Source: Acinetobacter haemolyticus CIP 64.3 = MTCC 9819 (lineage in GTDB: Bacteria > Pseudomonadota > Gammaproteobacteria > Pseudomonadales > Moraxellaceae). From it: 64,000 nt of DNA. Below are positions 27,401 through 37,639 of the stretch, piece after piece (position 1 is the first letter of the stretch; each line of letters opens with the position of its first letter). Made by a program: the position numbers and the translations under genes. The stretch spans positions 175,303-239,302 of the forward strand of contig NZ_KB849804.1 of NCBI RefSeq assembly GCF_000369065.1, written 5' to 3'. The notes under the pieces were generated by a model. That model was not told where the DNA came from. It saw nothing but the letters and a program-made list of their open reading frames with translations, and ran no database searches.

Positions 27401-28831
27401 TTAATCAGCACGTCGCCAGATTGTTCCCTGACGTGTATCTTCTAGAACCACACCTTGATCCAATAAAGATTGACGAATGCCATCGGCTTTTGCAAAATCT
27501 TTGGCTTTTTTTGCATCTACACGTTGTTGGATCAAGTCCTCAATATCCGTATCAGAAAGCGCAAGGGCATCTTGACCAATATCAGATTTAAGGAATTCAT
27601 CTACATTGTGTTGAACTAAACCTAGAATATTTGTGAGCTGGCGTAAAGTTGAGTAGAGAACCATTGCTTGTTCTGCTTGTTCTGCTTGTTCTTCTTTCAC
27701 TGCACGATTTAACTCTTTATTCAGCTCAAAAAGAACAGCCATCGCTTCAGCAGTATTGAAATCATCACACATTGCATTATTAAAGCGTTCAACAAAACTT
27801 TGCTCTAAAGCATCAACAGTTTTTTGACCATACACTTGTTGATAGGCTTTAAATGAATGATAGAAACGACTCAACGCAGTTTTAGCTTCTTTTAAAGCAA
27901 CATCAGAAAAATTGACTGGACTACGATAATGTGATGAGACAATAAAGTAACGAATCACTTCAGGATGGAATTTTTCCATCACATCTCGAATCGTAAAGAA
28001 ATTGCCTAAAGACTTAGACATTTTCTCACCATCGACATTGATGAATCCAACATGCATCCAATAATTTACATATTGTTCGCCAGTAGTTGCTTCGCTTTGC
28101 GCAATTTCATTTTCATGATGAGGGAACATGAGATCTGAACCGCCACCATGAATGTCAAAGTGATTGCCTAAGCAGCAGGTTGACATTGCAGAGCATTCAA
28201 TATGCCAACCTGGACGACCTTTACCCCAAGGTGATGCCCAAGCAGGTTCATTTTCCTTTGCATGTTTCCAAAGCACAAAGTCAAAGGGATGTTTCTTTTC
28301 AACTTCAACATCGACACGTTCAGAAGCACCTGCTTGCATATCATCGAGTTTACGACCTGAAAGTCGACCATATTTTTCAAATTTACTTACTTCAAAATAG
28401 ACATCGCCATTGCTTGCAGGGTAAGCAGCACCTTTATTTACTAAAGTGCTAATCATATTTTGCATTTGATCGATGTACTCGGTTGCTTTTGGTGCCTCAT
28501 CAGGTGCAACGCAGCCTAAGTTCGCTGCATCTTCATTCATTGCATCAATGAAACGTGCGGTGAGTTGTTGAATACTTTCACCATTTTCGTTTGCACGAGC
28601 AATGATTTTGTCGTCAATATCGGTGATATTGCGAATATAGCGTACTTTCCAGCCTTGGCTACGTAAGAAACGGATAATGTAGTCAAATGCAACCATAACG
28701 CGAGCATGTCCAATGTGACAGTAATCGTATACGGTCATACCACAGACATAGATATCGATTTGACCTTCATTACGTGGGACAAATTCAACTTTTTTACGTT
28801 GCTCAGAGTTATATAAAACAAAAGGTTGCAT
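27401..28831 (-). CDS. cysS: Cysteinyl-tRNA synthetase
   Basis: This 476-residue class I enzyme charges tRNA-Cys. It shows the HIGH motif in [11 protein letters not shown], the zinc-binding region ([31 protein letters not shown]), and KMSKS in [12 protein letters not shown]. The C-terminal DALR-type helical domain is present. I start at the ATG at 28831 ([17 protein letters not shown]); a TTG four codons upstream is an alternative. Length is normal. Confidence 0.97.
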   Translation of the reverse strand: MQPFVLYNSEQRKKVEFVPRNEGQIDIYVCGMTVYDYCHIGHARVMVAFDYIIRFLRSQGWKVRYIRNITDIDDKIIARANENGESIQQLTARFIDAMNEDAANLGCVAPDEAPKATEYIDQMQNMISTLVNKGAAYPASNGDVYFEVSKFEKYGRLSGRKLDDMQAGASERVDVEVEKKHPFDFVLWKHAKENEPAWASPWGKGRPGWHIECSAMSTCCLGNHFDIHGGGSDLMFPHHENEIAQSEATTGEQYVNYWMHVGFINVDGEKMSKSLGNFFTIRDVMEKFHPEVIRYFIVSSHYRSPVNFSDVALKEAKTALSRFYHSFKAYQQVYGQKTVDALEQSFVERFNNAMCDDFNTAEAMAVLFELNKELNRAVKEEQAEQAEQAMVLYSTLRQLTNILGLVQHNVDEFLKSDIGQDALALSDTDIEDLIQQRVDAKKAKDFAKADGIRQSLLDQGVVLEDTRQGTIWRRAD

Positions 28832-29106
28832 AAGGGTTTTCAAACACTCTACAAAATTAGCGTTACATCATAACGTATGCATCATTTTTCATAAAGTTGT
28901 CTAGAGAAAAAAGATTAATTCGATGGATAGGGGAGATTGATCATCTATGATTATTCATTTTTGGAAAAGATGTCTCTCCATCTTCCTTGAAAACTTATAC
29001 ATTTGGAAACGTGTATAACTTACAGTTGTGCTAGAATCTCCACAATTCTTTCGATTAAAATCATCCATCATCAAGTGGATAGAGTATTACTTTGAGTCAG
29101 ACTCGC

Positions 29107-30084
29107 ATGTCACAAGCTATAAATTTTCAGAAAAGTGCATTGGAAACTTTGCGTATTGAACAACAAGCAATCGAAGTGCTTGCAACTCAGGTCGATGAAC
29201 GTTTTGATCGTGCATGTGAAATTCTATTGCAGTGTTCAGGACGTGTCGTTGTTACTGGTATGGGAAAATCAGGCCATATCGGACGTAAAATGGCAGCGAC
29301 ATTCGCATCTACGGGGACCCCCTCATTTTTCATGCATCCTGGCGAGGCTGGTCATGGTGATCTTGGTATGTTGGTTCGTGGTGATGTGCTGATTGCGATT
29401 TCAAACTCTGGTAAGAGTGATGAAATTATGATGCTCATGCCATTGATCAAACATTTGGGAGTACCTTTAATTACGATTAGTCGTGATGATAAAGGTCCGA
29501 TGCCACAGAATGCAGATGTCGCTTTAACCTTGGGTTTGGCAGATGAAGCCTGTCCTTTAGGTTTGGCACCGACGTCTAGTACTACTGCTACACTGGTTTT
29601 GGGTGATGCTTTAGCTGTTGCATTATTAGAAGCACGTGGCTTTACCGCTGATGATTTTGCGCGTTCACATCCTGCTGGTGCTTTGGGTAAACGATTGTTG
29701 TTACATGTGAAGCATTTGATGCATACGGGCTCTGAATTACCGAAAGTAAAGCCAGATACACCGATGAATAAAGTGTTATACGAAATTTCTGATAAACGTT
29801 TGGGTTTGACGACGATCGTAGATGAACAAGATACTTTGTTAGGCATTTTTACCGATGGTGACTTGCGTCGTATGATTGACCGACAACAAGGCTTTGATGT
29901 AACTGCTGTGGTCGCTGATGTGATGACAGAGAATCCACTCACGATTTCTCAAGAGGCTCGTGCGGTTGAAGCTTTAGAAAAAATGCATGAGAAGAAAATT
30001 AACCAATTCGTTGTTGTTGATGATTCTAAAAAAGTGATTGGTGTTATTAGTATGCACGACCTTATTGAAGCTGGAGTAAATTAA
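29107..30084 (+). CDS. kdsD: Arabinose-5-phosphate isomerase
   Basis: This 325-residue enzyme converts ribulose 5-phosphate to arabinose 5-phosphate for Kdo synthesis. The SIS domain (about 40-180) has VVTGMGKSGHIGRKMAATFASTGTPSFF and PTSSTTATLVLGDALAVAL; two CBS domains follow (LMHTG...GIFTDGDLRRMI and VMTENPLTI...VIGVISMHDLIEAG). I chose the ATG at 29107; a TTG five codons earlier is also possible. It is the first gene of kdsD-kdsC-lptC-lptA-lptB, three bases before kdsC. Confidence 0.95.
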   Translation: MSQAINFQKSALETLRIEQQAIEVLATQVDERFDRACEILLQCSGRVVVTGMGKSGHIGRKMAATFASTGTPSFFMHPGEAGHGDLGMLVRGDVLIAISNSGKSDEIMMLMPLIKHLGVPLITISRDDKGPMPQNADVALTLGLADEACPLGLAPTSSTTATLVLGDALAVALLEARGFTADDFARSHPAGALGKRLLLHVKHLMHTGSELPKVKPDTPMNKVLYEISDKRLGLTTIVDEQDTLLGIFTDGDLRRMIDRQQGFDVTAVVADVMTENPLTISQEARAVEALEKMHEKKINQFVVVDDSKKVIGVISMHDLIEAGVN

Positions 30085-30087
30085 GCC

Positions 30088-30627
30088 ATGGCATCGTATG
30101 CTTTACAAGAACAAGCACGTCATTTACAAGCCTTAGTGCTGGATGTGGATGGGATTTTAAGCGATGGCTTTGTGACATTGACCAATTCAGGCGATGAAAT
30201 TAAATCATTCGATATTCGTGATGGTTTAGGTATGAAATTGGTTCAAAAAGCTGGTATGAAAGTTATCATCATTACTGGCCGTAAGAGTAATATCGTTGAA
30301 AAACGTATGTCAGACTTAGGTGTTGACTTAGTCTTTCAAGGTCGTGAGGACAAAGGTGTTGCATTGCGAGAAGCATGTGCACAATTCAATATTCTTCCTG
30401 AAGATTGTCTATATATGGGAGATGATTGGCCAGATTTGTCTGCATTTTCAATCTCTGGTATGTGTGTGACAGTGCCGAATGGTCACGAAGAAGTTCGTCG
30501 CCGTGCACATCTTGTCACACAGGCGATGGGTGGTCGTGGAGCAGTTCGAGAAGTATGTGATATGTTATTGACGGCAAAAGGTGTTTACCAAGAACTGCTT
30601 GAAAAATATCTTGCTGTGCCACATTAA
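30088..30627 (+). CDS. kdsC: Kdo-8-phosphate phosphatase
   Basis: This 179-residue capless HAD phosphatase (C0 type) removes phosphate from Kdo-8-phosphate. Motif I is LVLDVDGILSDG, motif II is IITGRKSN, and the C-terminal metal site is MGDDWPDLSAF. It acts as a tetramer in other species. The gene follows kdsD by three bases and precedes lptC in the LPS operon, the usual order in gammaproteobacteria. Confidence 0.96.
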   Translation: MASYALQEQARHLQALVLDVDGILSDGFVTLTNSGDEIKSFDIRDGLGMKLVQKAGMKVIIITGRKSNIVEKRMSDLGVDLVFQGREDKGVALREACAQFNILPEDCLYMGDDWPDLSAFSISGMCVTVPNGHEEVRRRAHLVTQAMGGRGAVREVCDMLLTAKGVYQELLEKYLAVPH

Positions 30628-30671
30628 TACAAGTATAGAGTCGATATGCTCAAGGTTAGGTAACCCTGTTT

Positions 30672-31220
30672 ATGGATACCAAAGTTTTATACGTTATCGC
30701 TATAGCCGTTGCGAGTGTCAGCGGCGGTTTTTATTACTTTAGCGGTAAAGCAAAAAAGTTAGATGTTGATACTGCGAAGAATATGACCTATTCGGCGCAC
30801 GGTGTTCATTTAACTCAAACGGATGAACAAGGAAACTTGTATGTTCGTGCTGAAATTAAACAATTACAGCAAGATATGCAGCAAAAAACCTCTCAGATTG
30901 ATCAACTGAGTGCTGTGATGTACAAGCAGGGTAAAGCCGACGCAACTTTTTCGGCTCGACAGGCGAATGGCTATGATGATAACCATAAAATTATATTGAC
31001 AGGAGATGTGGTTGTTACCAATTTGTCTGATCAAGGTAACATGGAATTTCGTACCGATGAAATTACAGGTTATCCAAAAACTAGAGAGTTAGAAACACAA
31101 CATCAAGTGATTATCCAATCGCCATCGTCAGAGTTTATCAGCCAAGGTTTAAAGGCCAATTTGAATGATGGGCAATATGAGTTTTTTAAAGTTCGAGGAA
31201 AGTATGCGCCAAACTCTTAA
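30672..31220 (+). CDS. lptC: LPS export protein LptC
   Basis: This 182-residue bitopic inner-membrane protein has one N-terminal membrane helix (VLYVIAIAVASVSGGFYYF) and a periplasmic beta-jellyroll (LptC/YrbK domain) ending [11 protein letters not shown]. It passes LPS from the LptB2FG transporter to LptA. Sequence identity to characterised LptC is not obvious by eye, but position between kdsC and lptA and the domain pattern (ADATFSARQANGYDDNHKIILTGDVVV) fit. It overlaps lptA by 17 bases. Confidence 0.9.
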   Translation: MDTKVLYVIAIAVASVSGGFYYFSGKAKKLDVDTAKNMTYSAHGVHLTQTDEQGNLYVRAEIKQLQQDMQQKTSQIDQLSAVMYKQGKADATFSARQANGYDDNHKIILTGDVVVTNLSDQGNMEFRTDEITGYPKTRELETQHQVIIQSPSSEFISQGLKANLNDGQYEFFKVRGKYAPNS

Positions 31221-31752
31221 TTTTAATAATCGCTTTACTTCCTTAAAGCAATTCACATGTATGGCTGTCATCGCTTTATCTTCTGCTACAAGCTTTGCTT
31301 TGCCTTCAGACCGTAATCAACAATTGACGTTGGTTGCAGATCGCGCAACTTATAATGATAAAACAGGTGTTACGACATATACTGGTAATGTTGTGATTGA
31401 ACAAGGTACGATGAAACTACAAGCTGATTCAATCGTAGCCACTTTAAATAGTAAAAGAGAAATCCAAACTATCACTGCCAAAGGTCAACTGGCTAAATTT
31501 CAACAGCAAATTGATGCAAATCGTGGTTTGGCACGTGGTGAGGCTCAACAGATTGTTTACAATGCTGACACGGGTATTCTGACTTTAACAGGGCGTGCAT
31601 ATCTGTATCAGGATGGCTCAAGCATTCGTGGTGAAAGTCTAAAATATAGTATGAATAAAGGTGATGTGGAAGCTCAAGGGTCTTCATCAAATCGAGTGCA
31701 AATTATCATTCCACCATCTAGTTCAAAAAGTTTTCCAGGGGCGCGTGATTAA
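31204..31752 (+). CDS. lptA: LPS transport periplasmic protein LptA
   Basis: This 182-residue protein starts [17 protein letters not shown] with a signal peptide ending near SATSFA, then an OstA-like jellyroll ([53 protein letters not shown]). It forms the periplasmic bridge that carries LPS to the outer membrane. The start at 31204 is chosen because GAGGAAAGT precedes it; it overlaps the lptC end by 17 bases. Its stop TAATG overlaps the lptB ATG. Confidence 0.95.
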   Translation: MRQTLNFNNRFTSLKQFTCMAVIALSSATSFALPSDRNQQLTLVADRATYNDKTGVTTYTGNVVIEQGTMKLQADSIVATLNSKREIQTITAKGQLAKFQQQIDANRGLARGEAQQIVYNADTGILTLTGRAYLYQDGSSIRGESLKYSMNKGDVEAQGSSSNRVQIIIPPSSSKSFPGARD

Positions 31753-32498
31753 TGGAACAATCGCTGCAACAACCACAAACCTTATGTATTAAGCATTTAG
31801 CCAAAAACTATAGTAAACGTTGGGTGGTAAAAGATGTGTCTTTTACCATGCAAAGTGGACAAATTGTGGGGTTATTAGGTCCGAATGGGGCAGGTAAAAC
31901 GACGAGCTTCTATATGGTTGTCGGTTTAGTTCGAATGGATAAAGGCGAAATTCATTTAGATGATTTGGATTTATCTGATCTCGCAATGCATGAGCGTGCA
32001 CGTAAAGGTATAGGGTATTTACCACAGGAAGCTTCAATTTTTAGAAAGCTAACCATTGCCGAAAATATTATGGCAATTTTGGAAACACGGAAAGATTTAA
32101 ACAAGCAGCAACGCCAGCAACGTTTAAATGAGTTGTTAGGTGATTTTAAAATCAGTCATATCAAAGACTCATTAGGTATGAGTGTGTCTGGTGGTGAACG
32201 ACGTCGTGCTGAAATTGCGCGAGCATTGGCTGCTGATCCGAAATTTATGTTATTGGATGAACCCTTTGCAGGAGTAGATCCAATTTCTGTGGGTGATATT
32301 AAAGAAATTATTCAAACACTGAAAGATCGTGGGATCGGTGTGTTAATTACGGATCACAATGTTCGTGAGACTCTGGCAATCTGTGAGAAAGCTTATATTG
32401 TAAGTGAAGGCTCAGTGATCGCAGAAGGAACACCACAAGAAATTTTAGACAATGAGCAGGTTCGTAAGGTTTACCTTGGCGATGATTTCGTAGTTTAA
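31752..32498 (+). CDS. lptB: LPS export ABC transporter ATP-binding protein LptB
   Basis: This 248-residue ATPase powers LPS extraction from the inner membrane with LptF and LptG, which are not in this window. It shows Walker [10 protein letters not shown], the Q-loop [12 protein letters not shown], signature [16 protein letters not shown], Walker [14 protein letters not shown] and switch histidine TDHNVRETL. Its ATG shares a base with the lptA stop (TAATG), so the two are translationally coupled. It ends the operon at a terminator. Confidence 0.97.
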   Translation: MEQSLQQPQTLCIKHLAKNYSKRWVVKDVSFTMQSGQIVGLLGPNGAGKTTSFYMVVGLVRMDKGEIHLDDLDLSDLAMHERARKGIGYLPQEASIFRKLTIAENIMAILETRKDLNKQQRQQRLNELLGDFKISHIKDSLGMSVSGGERRRAEIARALAADPKFMLLDEPFAGVDPISVGDIKEIIQTLKDRGIGVLITDHNVRETLAICEKAYIVSEGSVIAEGTPQEILDNEQVRKVYLGDDFVV

Positions 32499-32518
32499 AA
32501 TGATTAATATCAGCGTTA

Positions 32519-32545
32519 GAAGAACCCAGAATGGGTTCTTTTTTT
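32519..32545 (+). terminator. Intrinsic terminator after lptB
   Basis: AGAACCCA pairs with TGGGTTCT around three bases, followed by seven T residues. Confidence 0.9.
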
Positions 32546-32687
32546 GCATCTGACTTCAATAAAGTGTGACCTAATTTACAAAAAATAAACATTTATAACT
32601 GGCTGAATTTGCATCTAAAACGTGGTGTTTTGCACAAGAATAAGAGTAGAATGGTTTTGCTTTAGGCGATAATTACATGATAAGAAT

Positions 32688-34223
32688 ATGAGCATTAATA
32701 AAGATATAGATGAGGGAACACGTAAAGCATGTATGGATTTTAAGTGGCTATTTTGTGTAGCGACTTTATCATCTGTGCCCGTTACGCAGGCCTCAACCCC
32801 AAGTGAGCAATACCATTCTTTAAAGAACAACATATCTCAATTGTTCTCACCCAAGAGTAGTGATGAGTTTAAAACAGCTAATATGCAAAAGTTGAGTAAC
32901 TTTTCGGTTAACTCAACTGTAACTGAATTACCCGTTGTTGGATCGGGACGTCCAATGGATACATCGGCGCCTGCAGTTGTATGGCAAAATCAGAATAAAA
33001 CTTTAAAGGATGCAATACAGCTTGCGGTTCAACGCAATCCCGAAATTTCTCAAACCTTAGCAACACTGGCTGCTCAAAATGCCAACATTGACGTCGCAAA
33101 AGCAGGTTATTACCCTCAGATATCAGGTGGGGTAAATACTGGAGATCTGACACGAAAAGGTGAGCGGGGGCGGCAAATATTAGCTTTGAATGCAACTCAA
33201 ATGCTTTATGACTTTGGAAAGGTGAAATCTGGTGTATCCACTGAGGAAGCCAAACTTCTGCTGGAACAAGCCAATGTGTTGGTTAAAGTGGATGATATTT
33301 CTTTAGATGTAGCACAAACTATTATTAATATTCAACGTCAACAAAGGCTGATTAGGATTGCAAATCAGCAAATCGCTGGAATCAAACGTATTCAGGAAAT
33401 GGCAAACTTACGAGCCAATGCAGGCATTAGTAGTCAAGCCGATCCTGTACAAGCACAATCCTATGTGCAATCGGCCCAGTCTGCTTTAATTGCTCAGCAG
33501 TCAATATTAAGTCAATTGCAACAGCGGCTCTATACTTTATTAGGTTTTGATGCGCGAAGTGTGCAATGGGCCATTCCGCAAGATTTTGTTCAACAATCAG
33601 ATTTATATGTAGAGCCTGAGTTTAATACCATTCCGCAAATGATTGCAGCGTATGCGGGGATTGAAGTTGCGAAAAATCAAAAAAGACAGACTCAGGTGAG
33701 TAATTATCCTACTTTGTCAGTAAAGGGTGAGGTCAGCCAAGCATTGCATGGTCGAAATCCGAATAATGACAAACGAGGTGGTTTTGATAGTGCAATTATG
33801 TTGGAGGCAAGTAGTCAGTTTTATCAAGGCGGTGCTACCACTTCACGCTTGCGTGCTGCGAGTTTTGCAGAAGAAGCAGCCAAAGCACAGGTAAATGCGG
33901 TATATTTAAGAGTATTGGATCAGATCAGAACCAGTCGAGAACAAATCGAGAGTAAGCAGCGTCAATTGCAGGTATTAGCGGGTCAACAAGCTACAACTGT
34001 ACGGACCAAAGAGCTTTATCAAGAACAATATAAACTGGGAACTCGTACACTTGTCGATTTATTAAATGCTGAGCAAGCTATTCATAGTGCAAATTCAGAA
34101 GTAGAAATAGCGCGTTATGATATTTATAGCAGCATTGCCCAATATATTGCCGCCACAGGGCGTTCTCGCCAAGCCTATGACCTGAATAATATAAAAATTC
34201 AAGGTTTTGAGGTGCAGCCATGA
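32688..34223 (+). CDS. TolC-family outer membrane channel of a type I secretion system
   Basis: This is a 511-residue outer membrane efflux protein. A signal-like stretch starts at an internal Met (MDFKWLFCVATLSSVPVTQAS at 32733); the first ATG at 32688 adds 15 residues, and neither has a strong ribosome-binding site. The mature protein has the TolC repeat pattern: LKDAIQLAVQRNPEISQTLA at the start, long helices with heptads, LDQIRTSREQIESKQRQLQVLAGQQ and YKLGTRTLVDLLNAEQAIHSANSEV near the end. It overlaps the exporter ATPase gene by four bases and would form a trans-envelope channel with the two downstream products (LapE/AggA-like). Confidence 0.92.
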   Translation: MSINKDIDEGTRKACMDFKWLFCVATLSSVPVTQASTPSEQYHSLKNNISQLFSPKSSDEFKTANMQKLSNFSVNSTVTELPVVGSGRPMDTSAPAVVWQNQNKTLKDAIQLAVQRNPEISQTLATLAAQNANIDVAKAGYYPQISGGVNTGDLTRKGERGRQILALNATQMLYDFGKVKSGVSTEEAKLLLEQANVLVKVDDISLDVAQTIINIQRQQRLIRIANQQIAGIKRIQEMANLRANAGISSQADPVQAQSYVQSAQSALIAQQSILSQLQQRLYTLLGFDARSVQWAIPQDFVQQSDLYVEPEFNTIPQMIAAYAGIEVAKNQKRQTQVSNYPTLSVKGEVSQALHGRNPNNDKRGGFDSAIMLEASSQFYQGGATTSRLRAASFAEEAAKAQVNAVYLRVLDQIRTSREQIESKQRQLQVLAGQQATTVRTKELYQEQYKLGTRTLVDLLNAEQAIHSANSEVEIARYDIYSSIAQYIAATGRSRQAYDLNNIKIQGFEVQP

Positions 34224-36343
34224 TAACAAAAGTAGATTACCAACCTTGGTTACAGGCGATATTAACCATTGCGAAGCATTACCGTATCGAACCATCTGAA
34301 GAACGTGTTCGATTACAATTAGATTGGAATCAAAATCAAAATCTTGATGAGGTTCTGACTTTGATTGGTCGCCAAGTCGGTTTAAGTATACGAAGAGTGA
34401 AATTTAGCAATGATGTTATTAACCCTTGGCGTTTGCCTGTGCTTGTTGAACTGGCTGATGGGCAAGTTGGTGTCATTGATAAAGCAGATGGTACTGGGCA
34501 TGTCAGCATTCAACTGAGTGGTGATCAGGGATTAGCTCAAAAGTTTGCTGTAGGTGCTTTAAAACATATTGTTAAAAATGTATTTATTCTACGACCAGAA
34601 AAGTCAGTCCCAGATGCCCGTATTGATGAATATATTAAGCCTTACCAACCGAGCTGGTTTTGGTCGATTGTTTTAAGTGATTGGAAGCGCTATATCGATA
34701 TTATGTTTGCATCTATGATTGCAAACGTATTGGCTCTGGCAACGATTGTATTTTCGATGCAGGTTTATGATCGTGTCGTTCCTTCGCAGTCGATACCTAC
34801 CCTGTGGGTACTGGCTGGTGGTGTATTGATTGCAGCGATTTTTGAGTTCGTACTTCGTATTTCAAGAGTATATATCTCTGACATTATTGGAAAACGTGCA
34901 GATCTAAGGATATCAGACCGTGTCTTTGGTCATGCACTTCGAATTAAAAATAGTGAACGTTCGAAGTCAACGGGTACTTTTATCTCTCAAATTCGAGAGC
35001 TTGAAGGTGTCAGAGAGTTGGTGACCTCTACCACTTTAGGGGCGATAGCAGATCTTCCATTCTTCTTCTTATTCTTATTTATCTTTGCAATCATTGGTGG
35101 AAACTTATTCTGGGTAATGCTAGCGATTGTACCTTTAATGATTTTACCTGGAATTTTAGTACAGAAAAAACTGGCTAAACTTGCACAAGAAGGTATGCGT
35201 GAATCTTCAATTCGCAACGCAATTTTGGTTGAGGCTGTACAGGGAATTGAAGATATTAAACTGTTACGTGCTGAATCTCGTTTCCAAAACCAATGGAATC
35301 ATATGAATGAAGTTTCTGCAGATATTAGTATGCAGCAACGTAAAATTGTAGGGGTTCTTACCGCATGGACACAAAAGCTACAAGGGCTTACTTATGCGAT
35401 CGTAGTTCTCGTCGGATGTTTTGCGGTAATGGAAGGTGAAATGACCACGGGTGCATTGGTCGCATGTTCTATTTTGTCATCACGTATGTTAGCACCTATT
35501 TCTCAAATCACAGGTATATTAGGGCGTTTGCAGCAAGCCAAAGTTGCCAAACAAAGTTTGGATGAGTTGATGCAGCGTCCTGTAGATCAAGCTGACCATG
35601 CACATCTTGTGCATAAAGAAGTATTACACGGTGATTATGAGCTTAAAAATGTAGTCTTCCAATATGGCGAGGATGATCCTCGACCAAGTTTGATGATTCC
35701 ACATTTAAAAATTCGTGCAGGGGAGCGTATTGCAATTTTAGGGCGTAATGGCGCTGGTAAATCGACTTTACTGCAAATCCTTTCTGCAATGCAGACGCCA
35801 AACTCTGGTTCAGTACATCTAGATGAGTTAGATATTAGCTTGATTGATCCTGCGGATGTGCGTCGTGATATGGGCTTATTAAATCAAAATGCGCATTTGT
35901 TCTATGGAACGATCCGTGAAAACTTAACGCTAGGTGCTCCATTAGCACGTGATGAAGACATTTTAAAAGCCTTGAAAGTTACAGGTGCATTAAGCTTTGT
36001 GCATGAAAAGAAAGAAGGTTTGGACCACTTGGTGTTAGAAGGTGGGGTTGGTTTCTCTGGGGGACAACGACAAGCATTATTATTAGCGCGTTTACTCATT
36101 CGTCAGCCAAATATTTTATTGTTAGATGAGCCAACGGCCGCAATTGATGATGTTGCAGAAAAACAATTGATTGATCATTTAAGGGGTTGGCTGGGTTATC
36201 GTACTTTAATTGTTGCAACGCATCGACGTGCGGTACTGGAGTTAGTTGACCGTATTATCGTCATGAATGATGGAAAAATCGTCATGGATGGGCCAGCAGA
36301 TAAAGTATTACAACAATCAGCTGCAAAACAAAAAACAGTTTAA
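34220..36343 (+). CDS. Type I secretion ABC exporter (LapB/HlyB-like)
   Basis: This 707-residue exporter has three parts. Residues 1-130 match the peptidase C39 fold in length but lack the catalytic cysteine near the start, so it is the inactive C39-like domain that binds RTX substrates. Residues about 150-440 form a six-helix membrane domain. Residues 460-707 are the ATPase, with Walker A GRNGAGKST, signature FSGGQRQALLLARLL, Walker B ILLLDEPTAAID and the H-loop ATHRRAVL. It fits the LapB subgroup that secretes giant adhesins in Pseudomonas. No large RTX gene is adjacent, so the substrate must be elsewhere. Confidence 0.93.
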   Translation: MITKVDYQPWLQAILTIAKHYRIEPSEERVRLQLDWNQNQNLDEVLTLIGRQVGLSIRRVKFSNDVINPWRLPVLVELADGQVGVIDKADGTGHVSIQLSGDQGLAQKFAVGALKHIVKNVFILRPEKSVPDARIDEYIKPYQPSWFWSIVLSDWKRYIDIMFASMIANVLALATIVFSMQVYDRVVPSQSIPTLWVLAGGVLIAAIFEFVLRISRVYISDIIGKRADLRISDRVFGHALRIKNSERSKSTGTFISQIRELEGVRELVTSTTLGAIADLPFFFLFLFIFAIIGGNLFWVMLAIVPLMILPGILVQKKLAKLAQEGMRESSIRNAILVEAVQGIEDIKLLRAESRFQNQWNHMNEVSADISMQQRKIVGVLTAWTQKLQGLTYAIVVLVGCFAVMEGEMTTGALVACSILSSRMLAPISQITGILGRLQQAKVAKQSLDELMQRPVDQADHAHLVHKEVLHGDYELKNVVFQYGEDDPRPSLMIPHLKIRAGERIAILGRNGAGKSTLLQILSAMQTPNSGSVHLDELDISLIDPADVRRDMGLLNQNAHLFYGTIRENLTLGAPLARDEDILKALKVTGALSFVHEKKEGLDHLVLEGGVGFSGGQRQALLLARLLIRQPNILLLDEPTAAIDDVAEKQLIDHLRGWLGYRTLIVATHRRAVLELVDRIIVMNDGKIVMDGPADKVLQQSAAKQKTV

Positions 36344-36355
36344 AGAGGAAAATTC

Positions 36356-37546
36356 ATGAGTGATCAAGAACAAACAAGCAGCCGTCCCATGAATGTGACT
36401 TATAAGGAGCCAAAATTGCCGAGTTCATCCATCATTGTATGGTTGATTGGAATTGGTTTAGTGGTACTGCTCGTTTGGGCATGGGTATTTAGTTTAGAAG
36501 AAGTTTCAACAGGTACAGGTAAAGTTATTCCATCTTCAAAAGAGCAGATTATTCAGTCACTTGAAGGCGGGATTTTAACTAAGCTAGATGTCAAGGAAGG
36601 GGATATTGTTGAAAGTGGGCAAATCTTAGCGCAGTTAGATCCGACTCGTTTTGCTTCAAATGTTGGTGAATCACAGTCTTTGCTTATGTCAGCTATGGCC
36701 ACGGCAGCACGTTTACGTGCAGAAGTGAATGGTACTGCACTGACTTTCCCAGAAGAGGTACTAAAAGAGCCGAAATTGGTGAAAGAGGAGACAGCACTTT
36801 ATTATTCACGTCGTGCTAACTTAGAAGAATCTATTGCTGGTAATCAGCAAGCACTGAGATTAGTTCAACAAGAATTGGCGATGACAGAACCACTGGTGGC
36901 AAAAGGTGCGGCAAGTGAAGTTGAAGTACTTCGTTTAAGACGTGAAGCCAATGACTTACAAAATCGAATTAATGACATCCGCAACCAATATTATGTAAAG
37001 GCACGTGAAGAACTTTCTAAAGCCAATACGGATATTCAAACACAACAACAAGTTGTTAAAGGTCGAACCGATAGCTTGCAGCGTGCAGTTTTTAGAGCGC
37101 CAGTTCGTGGTATTGTCAAAGAAATTGATGTCACTACTTTAGGTGGCGTTGTACCACAAAACGGTAAGCTTATGACCATCGTTCCTTTAGAGGATAAGTT
37201 GTTGATTGAAGCTCGTATTTCTCCTAGAGATATTGCTTTTATTCGTCCTAATCAAGAAGCTTTGGTTAAAATCACAGCCTATGATTATGCGATTTATGGT
37301 GGTCTAGAAGGTAAAGTGACAGTGATCTCACCAGATACGATACGTGATGAAGTAAAGCAAGACCAATTCTACTATCGTGTTTATATTCGCACCGACTCTG
37401 ATCGTTTGTATAATAAATCTGGTAAAGAATTTAGTATCACACCAGGTATGGTTGCCACTGTTGATATTCGTACTGGACAAAAAACGGTATTAGATTATCT
37501 ATTGAAACCGTTTAATAAAGCCAAAGAAGCTTTACGCGAACGTTAA
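36356..37546 (+). CDS. HlyD-family periplasmic adaptor of the type I secretion system
   Basis: This 396-residue membrane fusion protein has one N-terminal membrane helix (IIVWLIGIGLVVLLVWAWVF), a split lipoyl/barrel-sandwich domain (GTGKVIPSSKEQIIQSLEGGILTKLDVKEGDIVESGQILAQLD...FRAPVRGIVKEIDVTTLGGVV), a coiled-coil hairpin (about 120-235) and a C-terminal beta domain (ISPRDIAFIRPNQEALVKITAYDYAIYGGLEGKV) that is conserved in LapC/HlyD. It joins the exporter to the TolC channel. GAGGAAAATTC precedes the ATG. A terminator ends the three-gene operon. Confidence 0.94.
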   Translation: MSDQEQTSSRPMNVTYKEPKLPSSSIIVWLIGIGLVVLLVWAWVFSLEEVSTGTGKVIPSSKEQIIQSLEGGILTKLDVKEGDIVESGQILAQLDPTRFASNVGESQSLLMSAMATAARLRAEVNGTALTFPEEVLKEPKLVKEETALYYSRRANLEESIAGNQQALRLVQQELAMTEPLVAKGAASEVEVLRLRREANDLQNRINDIRNQYYVKAREELSKANTDIQTQQQVVKGRTDSLQRAVFRAPVRGIVKEIDVTTLGGVVPQNGKLMTIVPLEDKLLIEARISPRDIAFIRPNQEALVKITAYDYAIYGGLEGKVTVISPDTIRDEVKQDQFYYRVYIRTDSDRLYNKSGKEFSITPGMVATVDIRTGQKTVLDYLLKPFNKAKEALRER

Positions 37547-37563
37547 TCTCTGTTCTTCTCTCT

Positions 37564-37589
37564 AAACCTCGCTTAGGCGAGGTTTTTTA
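37564..37589 (+). terminator. Intrinsic terminator after the type I secretion operon
   Basis: AAACCTCGC pairs with GCGAGGTTT around TTAG, followed by T residues. Confidence 0.9.
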
Positions 37590-37639
37590 TTTATGCTAGA
37601 AATCGTTATAATCAGTTTTTAAGTTTGTATTTCAGTTTT

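Noticed and set aside
27661..27700. Short tandem repeat GTTCTGCTT inside cysS
   Set aside because: It encodes a repeated EQAEQAEQA helix in frame, a normal low-complexity expansion, not a separate element.
29352..29942. 196-codon ORF antisense to kdsD
   Set aside because: Lies entirely inside a well supported gene and its sequence shows no domain.
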